Positions 61,201-64,000 of a DNA stretch of 64,000 bases are shown piece after piece (positions within the stretch are counted from its first letter, which is position 1; the number at the start of each line of letters is the position of its first letter). This DNA comes from Diphasiastrum complanatum (taxonomy: Eukaryota; Streptophyta; Lycopodiopsida; Lycopodiales; Lycopodiaceae), in NCBI GenBank assembly GCA_029204225.1, contig CM055101.1, forward strand, positions 38,545,374 to 38,609,373. The letters run 5' to 3'. A model generated the notes under the pieces. The model saw nothing but the letters and a program-made list of their open reading frames with translations, did not search any database and was not told the origin of the DNA. The translations under genes were made by a program, and so were the position numbers.

Positions 61201-64000
61201 CTTCATGGTCTGCCTTAGCTAGCCCTTACAAGGTATCTACTTCATAATGTCATTTATTTACGGTTTTGAAATGACAATAATGATCAAGTCCGGAGTAACT
61301 ATCAAATCAAGGTTTTCTCACATACACTCCTAGGGCTTGTCTATTTGTAACCATGCTAGGCATTAACCCCCCACCATCTCCACTATGATAGGGCCCCTAT
61401 TTCTCAGGAGTCGTTCAGATTTTAATTTTTTTAGGCGGGAGAACATCATGCAGGTTGCTCCAAGATAGAGGAGAGAGCATGAAGGTGCACTATGCATGTT
61501 GTGTGCAAAATTATATGAAGAAAGATGAAAAGATGGGAGCTATGAAAGGGGATAAGTGTGACTCAGTGGCCCCCATTCATGTGTGAAATCACCCTAAGGG
61601 CCTCTTCAAATGTAAACCCGTCACCCATTCTTGATGTCATCCCATCCTTTCATCACATCACCCATTCTCACAAATCTGCTTCCCATGATTAGCATCCTGT
61701 CTTCTGCGTTTCACCCGTTCTTACCTGCTGATCAAGTCTACCAACTGTCACGAACCTACTGCAACAGGTGTATCAACAAAAAATGCTCCATAAACATTGC
61801 AATACCTGCTGAACAGGTGAGGACGGGTTCTGAGCTGACCCGGCCAACTCAAGAGGCGTTCAACATCGCTGAACAGGCTGACCCATGCAATAGCTAACCC
61901 ATTGCACGGGTCCATGCAAACACGATCCATTGCAGCCCATTCTTGACGTCAAAAATGGGCCAGGAACCTATTCATCCAAAGAGGCCCTAAGGCTGGCATG
62001 GCCAGTGAAATCCCTTTTTCTGTTTTACACATTCACACTCAAAGACCAAAAAGAATAATAATATCCATCCAAAGCTCTTGCAGTTGAGAGGTTTAAACAG
62101 TCAGTTAACACAAAGCAAAGGCATGCAATCAAGCTATTTCCTACTTTACTTACAGTGATATAAGGTGTGTAAGGAGAGGAATTTGGTCACTGATAACCCC
62201 TTTCAGACCTTCTCCAGCCAAATTTCTGCAATAAAAGGTTTGTACTATAATTTATCTGCATACACATGGTTAACATTTATCAAGATCTGGAAGAATTAGA
62301 GTAAGTGATGTTCAGAACAGTACACTTACAATCGAGTAATCACAAAGGCCTTATTGTCAGACCGCAGGTTGCAGCTTACACCTTCCCAAGTATCCCACTC
62401 ATACGGTGCACAAGGATCTCCATTCCAACCCATCCTATCAGGTATCTGCAGGGATTTCTTCAAAGCTTGCATCGCCAGGACTGCAACGGAAGAGAACATG
62501 TATGGTGATCTCATTTTTGCTGTCCAACTTTAGAGGAACTTCACAAGGTCATGCAATCACTAGGCTTAAGGTGAGCCAATGCATAGATAGGCATTCTGAA
62601 TTGGCTTGTCATATTGGCAAACCAGCCCAGTACTGTTCCTAATGTGACAATTTCTTTATTTGGGCATGCAACTATTTATCAGTAGGAGAAATATAATACT
62701 GCATCAAGTTGTCATCGAGAAGCACAAGAATGGCTTTTTCTAGTTCCTATATCCCTACCAGACATGAAGATGGTTGTTCCATATCAATGCTGCTCTTTTT
62801 TGCAGGGCTGGCCAGTTCTAATAATTTTTACATTGCAAGGTTTGTCACTTGCCTGAGGCTGGACGACCTGTCTAATACATCCTTGAAACTGCAGAAAAGC
62901 TCAGAAGGGGAAGGACTAATTTCTTCGCAAGTTTCTCAGATTCCTTTGAATCTTGTGATAAAATCTGGATCTACCTAACTTAGCCTATATGGTGACTGTA
63001 TACTAGATTAAAATGAGCACAAAGATTTACATAGTGCTTTTTGACAGATGCTTGATAGATCTTGGGTTTCAACTTGCCTCAAATGGACAAGCAAGTTGCA
63101 TCAAGAGATCGAGCAAATGCTCAATATTTTGAATTAATTATACAAAATAGCTCTTGAGTGCATCCCATGTTGATCAAAGTCAAGAACTACTATCTTTTAG
63201 CCACCAAAGGCATGTGGCGACTTAGAATAAAAGATTTGCAAGAGAAAAGAAAAGAGCAGTGGAACAATACCAATAAACGATTACCTAGAAAAAGCCCCCA
63301 CACTAAACAAGCTTATGAGATTAATGTGGCTGAGCTAGGAAGAAAGGATAATACTCTCTCTTATCATTCCAATATAATTTAGTACTTGTTCTTCCTTTGT
63401 GTTGAAAATTACTGAATGCTTGCTGAATATGCCATATGGTAATAGATCTGGTAGCATGGAAATAAACATATATCAAGAAGGCAAAAGCTATCAACCTTCA
63501 GTAGAATCTGTTTCAAGCTCCATATGAAGAATTGCATAGCTTTCAATACCACTCAACAGAGGAGGCCCAATAATTGGCGAGAGGGTGATGTTGATAGCTG
63601 ATCCTGACAGATTCTTCATAATGTAATTCAGATCCAAAGCGGAAAATTTTCCAGCCTCCTTAAATACATCCACATTAGGGAACACAATTTGATCGTTCAA
63701 TAAAATGGTAAAGACACGCTGGCCAGGTGCATTCACACCCGGATCAATCTCTGCAAAGTGGAACCAAATCATGTAATCTAGGCTTGAATCAACATTCAAT
63801 AAATACTCCAGATTAGAAGGCAGCTCTAATGTGTGGGCAGATTGGTACAATCTAGTAGGAAAATAATTGGGAGGAATGTTAGCATTATGTATGGACTCAT
63901 TGGTGGTCAAAACAACTTTTGTTGCTGAACTAAAGCTGAAGCCATCATCTGAATCCCATGTACGGCCTGCAAGATCAGTATCGTTGGTGATGCCGGCACC
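34820..64000 (-). CDS. Malectin-like/LRR receptor-like protein without kinase (RLP4-like), 5' end outside window
   Basis: Plasma-membrane surface protein. By homology to Arabidopsis RLP4 it carries a carbohydrate-binding malectin-like ectodomain, a few LRRs, one membrane span and a short cytosolic tail. Coding exons from high to low coordinates: 63496->64000, 62330-62480, 62154-62225, 59698-59766, 58897-58965, 39367-39444, 36808-37016 and 34820-34929. They join in frame across GT-AG introns, giving about 420 residues here. Seen: malectin-like region ([24 protein letters not shown]), LRR N-cap ([20 protein letters not shown]), four LRR-type exons of 69-78 bp, [12 protein letters not shown], a span ([20 protein letters not shown]) and the tail ([19 protein letters not shown]). 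No kinase domain follows. The intron of about 19.5 kb before 39444 is full of retroelements. The family call is sure; whether the gene is functional depends on splicing of that intron. Confidence 0.9.
35865..35925 (-). mobile_element. SINE-like tRNA promoter module
   Basis: On the - strand an A-box-like TAGCCGAGCTGG (35921-35910) and a B-box-like GGCTCGAGTTC (35878-35868). It resembles the module at 60480-60535 in order and spacing (GATAAG after the A box, TGCATCC before the B box). Ends uncertain. Confidence 0.5.
35990..36210 (+). mobile_element. Tandem pair of SINE-like units
   Basis: Two units of about 105 bp share ATTTCTATGAGTGA at their start. Unit 1 has TGGCTGAGTTG (36018-36028) and GGTTTAAGCC (36062-36071). 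Unit 2 has TTGACTCAGTTGG (36117-36129) and GGTTCAACCC (36162-36171), a good B box. A third copy of the unit start (ATTTCTATGAGTGAG) follows at about 36198. Confidence 0.6.
36808..37016 (-). CDS. RLP4-like exon: juxtamembrane, transmembrane span and start of tail
   Basis: Acceptor CTGTGCAG/T, reading [17 protein letters not shown], the span [20 protein letters not shown], a basic stop-transfer (SRRRKDD) and [10 protein letters not shown]. Donor GCAG/GTAAGT. Confidence 0.92.
37017..39366 (-). other. RLP4-like intron (about 2.35 kb)
   Basis: GT-AG intron between the fourth LRR exon and the membrane exon. No repeat or coding remnant is recognised. Confidence 0.8.
39367..39444 (-). CDS. RLP4-like exon: fourth LRR and GVHGG motif (78 bp)
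   Basis: Acceptor TTGTTGCAG/A, reading [20 protein letters not shown] then HGGYV plus two bases. Using donor AA/GTATAG (39366) keeps the frame into [10 protein letters not shown] of the next exon. The competing GT four bases earlier (TAT/GTAAAG) would break it. LYSIGVHGG is a family signature. Confidence 0.88.
39600..39700 (-). mobile_element. SINE-like repeat (copy 2 of a shared family)
   Basis: Matches 23300-23400. On the - strand it has an A-box-like TGGTGAGTTGGTG (39678-39666) and a strong B-box core GTTCGATTC (39634-39626). A box to B box spacing is about 44 bases, as in tRNA-derived SINEs. Confidence 0.6.
40015..40190. repeat. GGGCCTAGTA short interspersed minisatellite
   Basis: About six irregular copies of (G/A)GGCCTAGTA with 15-25 bp spacers (such as AGAGCACGAACA and CAGCACGGGA). 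In one + frame they read [15 protein letters not shown]-like sequence. No protein family is recognised. Confidence 0.6.
40191..41110. other. Unassigned, probable leader of the outer gypsy
   Basis: Precedes the gag ATG at 41111. A frame of about 140 codons (40315-40737) has no recognised domain. I could not locate the 5' LTR or a standard primer binding site. Confidence 0.4.
41111..42180 (+). pseudogene. Outer Ty3/gypsy element, gag (left part)
   Basis: ATG at 41111 ([20 protein letters not shown]); LKPPKFVGA then [13 protein letters not shown] is typical of gypsy gag. A stop follows at 41477-41479 and several shifts follow. A knuckle ([13 protein letters not shown], about 42016-42055) is near the right end. 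The element is cut at 42180 by the chromovirus and resumes at 48375 with protease. Confidence 0.75.
42176..42180. repeat. Target site duplication, left copy (GGAAG)
   Basis: GGAAG directly before the 5' LTR; the same five bases follow the 3' LTR at 48370-48374. Confidence 0.9.
42181..42538 (+). repeat. Chromovirus 5' LTR
   Basis: Begins TGTTACGAGCACGTGACCAG and ends CTATCACA, 358 bp. It contains the near-palindromic GGCCACGTCAGTGCCACGTGG segment also found in the 3' LTR. Confidence 0.92.
42540..42552 (+). other. Chromovirus primer binding site
   Basis: TGGTATCAGAGCC, complementary to the 3' end of initiator tRNA-Met, one base after the 5' LTR. Confidence 0.9.
42600..43446 (+). other. Chromovirus untranslated leader with degenerate internal repeats
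   Basis: About 850 bp before the gag ATG. Related segments recur (CCAGCGCTG, CCAGGGC, CAGATCAGCGAGCA, CAGCGAG), suggesting a decayed tandem array. No open frame shows a family match. Confidence 0.55.
43447..44500 (+). pseudogene. Chromovirus gag
   Basis: ATG at 43447 ([20 protein letters not shown]). A coiled-coil-like stretch near residues 50-85 and [16 protein letters not shown] lead into a frameshift near 43930. The core ([20 protein letters not shown]) and [19 protein letters not shown] follow, with stops at 44111-44113 and 44378-44380. The zinc knuckle reads [14 protein letters not shown], with Tyr where His is expected. Confidence 0.85.
44640..45265 (+). pseudogene. Chromovirus protease region
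   Basis: Active-site region [14 protein letters not shown] has Asp-Asp-Gly where Asp-Ser/Thr-Gly is usual. It continues with [13 protein letters not shown]. In-frame stops occur at 44879-44881 and just before the RT at 45263-45265. Confidence 0.8.
45266..46590 (+). pseudogene. Chromovirus reverse transcriptase and RNase H
   Basis: [50 protein letters not shown], and the catalytic [11 protein letters not shown] (about 45758-45790). RNase [20 protein letters not shown] and AYEKEL. A frameshift near 46340 moves the remainder ([32 protein letters not shown]) to another frame, ending at 46588-46590. The 320-codon frame 45428-46390 is the best-kept pol piece in the window. Confidence 0.92.
46591..47760 (+). 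pseudogene. Chromovirus integrase with acidic insert and internal deletion
   Basis: After RNase H comes an acidic linker ([20 protein letters not shown], about 46720-46780), then the HHCC finger ([30 protein letters not shown]). The core follows: [20 protein letters not shown] and [14 protein letters not shown]. Sequence then jumps to [20 protein letters not shown], so the block with the catalytic Glu is missing. The C-terminal part follows ([20 protein letters not shown]). Confidence 0.85.
47811..48005 (+). CDS. Chromovirus chromodomain
   Basis: Reads [20 protein letters not shown] then [15 protein letters not shown] and ends [12 protein letters not shown] with TAA at 48003-48005. This is a chromodomain fold at the integrase C-terminus, the mark of chromoviruses, and is thought to guide insertion toward certain chromatin. 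It survives in one open frame. Confidence 0.88.
   Translation: MDSQQPPHELEEILDSRETQTRHSLYREYLVKWNDQPVENATWERGSVLRKIFPDFVLEDQDDS
48004..48016 (+). other. Chromovirus polypurine tract
   Basis: AAGGGGGAGGGAG, directly before the TG of the 3' LTR. Confidence 0.85.
48017..48369 (+). repeat. Chromovirus 3' LTR
   Basis: Begins TGTTACGAGCACGTGACCAG and ends CTTTACA, 353 bp, near-identical to 42181-42538. Confidence 0.92.
48370..48374. repeat. Target site duplication, right copy (GGAAG)
   Basis: Matches 42176-42180; marks the exact insertion point. Confidence 0.9.
48375..49376 (+). pseudogene. Outer Ty3/gypsy element, protease and RT (right part)
   Basis: Continues the gag at 41111-42180. Protease: [20 protein letters not shown] (Ile where Ser/Thr is usual in D-S/T-G). 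Then [34 protein letters not shown] and RT start ([32 protein letters not shown]). A shift near 49295 leads to [20 protein letters not shown], where the frame is cut by a copia LTR at 49377. Confidence 0.82.
49377..50000 (+). repeat. Copia 5' LTR
   Basis: TGTCAGAAAT to TCCGCTACA, 624 bp, bounded by the broken gypsy frame on the left and the primer binding site on the right. No second LTR remains for comparison. Confidence 0.75.
50001..50013 (+). other. Copia primer binding site
   Basis: TGGTATTAGAGCC, one base different from the standard initiator tRNA-Met complement. Confidence 0.8.
50066..51012 (+). pseudogene. Copia gag
   Basis: Begins MATMI and a stop, then [20 protein letters not shown]; a frameshift near 50250 leads to the 253-codon frame 50251-51012. 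Features: UBN2-type gag core ([40 protein letters not shown]) and two zinc knuckles. The first has lost its first Cys ([14 protein letters not shown]); the second is intact ([14 protein letters not shown]). Confidence 0.85.
51000..52005 (+). pseudogene. Copia protease and integrase
   Basis: Protease motif [20 protein letters not shown] at about 51013-51070. After a shift, GAG_pre-integrase ([20 protein letters not shown]) and integrase with [13 protein letters not shown], a stop replacing the residue after FLMVID (51666-51668), [19 protein letters not shown] and [20 protein letters not shown]. The D, D and E residues can be seen, though the frame is broken. Confidence 0.88.
52010..53470 (+). 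pseudogene. Copia integrase end and reverse transcriptase
   Basis: Integrase C-terminal region ([20 protein letters not shown]) and linker up to a stop at 52402-52404. [42 protein letters not shown] and [18 protein letters not shown], a stop at 53084-53086, then the catalytic FVDDSLMIG (about 53098-53125) in another frame. It ends at [20 protein letters not shown]. Confidence 0.87.
53475..55540 (-). pseudogene. Antisense Ty3/gypsy gag-protease-(deleted RT)-RNase H
   Basis: Read from 55540 down: gag ([40 protein letters not shown]), knuckle [14 protein letters not shown], protease [16 protein letters not shown] (Asp-Ser-Gly intact). Then comes [19 protein letters not shown] (about 54600). RT keeps only its entry ([16 protein letters not shown], about 54110-54060), followed directly by RNase H pieces ([20 protein letters not shown] near 53870; [20 protein letters not shown] near 53700). 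So most of RT is deleted. The 259-codon gag/protease frame 54761-55540 is open. Confidence 0.85.
55545..55830 (+). pseudogene. Gypsy integrase C-terminus with chromodomain
   Basis: Reads [20 protein letters not shown] then [15 protein letters not shown] and [20 protein letters not shown], ending FPSFKF with a stop at 55828-55830. It is a chromodomain tail distinct in sequence from the one at 47811-48005. The upstream pol of this element is absent because antisense gypsy sequence begins at about 55540. Confidence 0.85.
55846..56310 (+). mobile_element. Polypurine tract and 3' LTR of the chromodomain element (right end approximate)
   Basis: AAGGGGGGAAGAA (55846-55858) is followed by TGTCATGCCCACGACTGG at 55859, the expected LTR start. 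The right end lies somewhere before 56315, where another element's RNase H reading begins. Confidence 0.7.
56315..57245 (+). pseudogene. Gypsy RNase H end and integrase remnant
   Basis: RNase H end (LRYFCK, stop, [29 protein letters not shown]), then a spacer and the HHCC finger ([33 protein letters not shown]). Core: [39 protein letters not shown], and after a shift near 57150 [16 protein letters not shown] with the catalytic Glu. It then runs directly into a G-rich minisatellite. It could be the lost 3' part of the gypsy cut at 49376, but this is not proven. Confidence 0.8.
57246..57795. repeat. G-rich GGAGGTGG/GCAGCAGGG minisatellite
   Basis: Irregular repeats of GGTGGGGGAGG, GGCAGCAGGG and AGCTGCAG. 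One perfect longer duplication is AGCAGGGATAGCTGCAGCGG with following bases (about 57402-57430 and 57447-57475). Many GGG runs give G-quadruplex potential. Open frames here on both strands (Gly/Ala/Val or Pro/Leu-rich) are composition artefacts. Confidence 0.85.
57796..57850. repeat. (GA)n microsatellite
   Basis: Pure GA dinucleotides directly after the minisatellite. Confidence 0.97.
57851..58262. repeat. Tandem array of TTCAGCCATGATTCAGTAT units with GA tracts
   Basis: Three diverged units (starting about 57855, 58010 and 58105), each with a TTTTCTCTTCAGTATGG-like start, CAGCCATGATTCA(G/A)TAT and strings of TATGGTTCAG. They are separated by GGGGACATGT and GA runs. The array ends with (GA)n at 58232-58262. 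Confidence 0.75.
58263..58896. other. Giant-intron end adjoining exon 58897-58965, nothing recognised
   Basis: AT-rich intron sequence without identifiable repeat or coding remnant. Confidence 0.6.
58897..58965 (-). CDS. RLP4-like exon: third LRR (69 bp)
   Basis: Acceptor TTGTTGCAG/T, reading [20 protein letters not shown] then VQ. Donor CAAGT/GTAGGT at 58896. The next coding exon lies about 19.5 kb away at 39444. Confidence 0.9.
59698..59766 (-). CDS. RLP4-like exon: second LRR (69 bp)
   Basis: Acceptor ATATGCAG/G, reading [20 protein letters not shown] then QT. Donor CTAT/GTAAGT. Joins in phase 2 to both neighbours. Confidence 0.92.
60028..60174. repeat. 64-bp direct duplication in an RLP4-like intron
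   Basis: TGTTAGACAGTGATGTACAG and following bases to ACACCTGGCTA occur at 60028-60091 and 60111-60174, apparently identical. A third partial copy (AGACAGTGATGTACAGATAG) lies between them. Confidence 0.9.
60470..60545 (-). mobile_element. SINE-like tRNA promoter module
   Basis: On the - strand an A-box-like TAGCTGAGTGGG (60532-60521) and a B-box-like GGCTCGAATC (60489-60480). Resembles 35865-35925. Lies in the RLP4-like intron 59767-62153. Confidence 0.5.
62154..62225 (-). CDS. RLP4-like exon: first LRR (72 bp)
   Basis: Acceptor TTATTGCAG/A, reading [20 protein letters not shown] then LIS. Donor CACT/GTAAGT. Phase 2 on both sides, as usual for single-repeat LRR exons. Confidence 0.92.
62330..62480 (-). 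CDS. RLP4-like exon: LRR N-terminal cap
   Basis: Acceptor TCCGTTGCAG/TC, then [20 protein letters not shown] and the [14 protein letters not shown] cap. Donor GATT/GTAAGT. The two cap cysteines (DPC and VSC) are present. Confidence 0.93.
62481..63495 (-). other. RLP4-like intron (about 1.0 kb)
   Basis: GT-AG intron between the malectin-like exon and the LRR cap exon; no feature recognised inside. Confidence 0.8.
63496..64000 (-). CDS. RLP4-like exon: malectin-like domain (partial, runs off window)
   Basis: Open to the window edge, beginning [18 protein letters not shown] on the - strand. It includes [20 protein letters not shown] and [11 protein letters not shown] and ends at ETDSTE plus one base before the donor (GAAG/GTTGAT, donor at 63495). 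The ectodomain N-terminus and signal peptide must lie beyond 64000. Confidence 0.92.

Larger units (their letters stand above)
59767..62153 (-). other. RLP4-like intron (about 2.4 kb)
   Basis: GT-AG intron between the first and second LRR exons; holds the 64-bp duplication and a SINE-like module. No coding remnant seen. Confidence 0.8.

Overview
The window is nuclear DNA of a land plant with a large, repeat-rich genome. Both real genes are split by GT-AG introns into plant-specific protein families, one gene carries a miR160 target site, and the rest is mostly decayed Ty1/copia and Ty3/gypsy retrotransposons, tRNA-derived SINE-like repeats and (GA)n microsatellites. Introns of about 7 kb and 19.5 kb full of retroelements suggest a fern or a gymnosperm. 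That placement is inference, and no single base settles it.

Two genes face each other, 3' end to 3' end. On the + strand, 11897-21794 encodes a class C auxin response factor (ARF10/16/17 type) in three coding exons (11897-13159, 20157-21253, 21752-21794). It has B3, Auxin_resp and PB1 domains and a miR160 site at 20408-20428. On the - strand, from beyond 64000 down to 34820, lies a malectin-like/LRR receptor-like protein without a kinase domain (RLP4 type). Its eight visible coding exons are 63496->64000, 62330-62480, 62154-62225, 59698-59766, 58897-58965, 39367-39444, 36808-37016 and 34820-34929. Its start lies outside the window.

Layout. 1-6000: remnants of copia elements in both orientations. 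7340-10600: a SINE-like repeat, then a diverged tandem duplication of about 1.45 kb whose two copies each begin with a (GA)n tract. 10600-11896: GC-richer promoter/leader of the ARF gene. 13160-20156: ARF intron 1, holding a dead antisense copia. 21795-34819: convergent intergenic space with a duplicated 3' flank, a SINE-like repeat, a GA/CT-rich tract with a fold-back, gypsy gag and integrase remnants, and two copia remnants joined in opposite orientation. 34820-64000: the RLP4-like gene.

The RLP4-like intron between 39367-39444 and 58897-58965 holds layered retroelements. A + strand gypsy (from 41111) is interrupted in its gag/protease region by a chromovirus with both LTRs and a 5-bp target duplication (42181-48369). 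The same gypsy is cut in its RT by a copia (49377 to about 53470). Next come an antisense gypsy fragment (about 53475-55540), a chromodomain plus LTR remnant, a gypsy RNase H-integrase remnant and a G-rich minisatellite. No retroelement pol here looks intact, since all carry stops, frameshifts or deletions. Apart from auxin-response transcription (ARF) and surface sensing (RLP4-like), the genes show no sign of working as one system.
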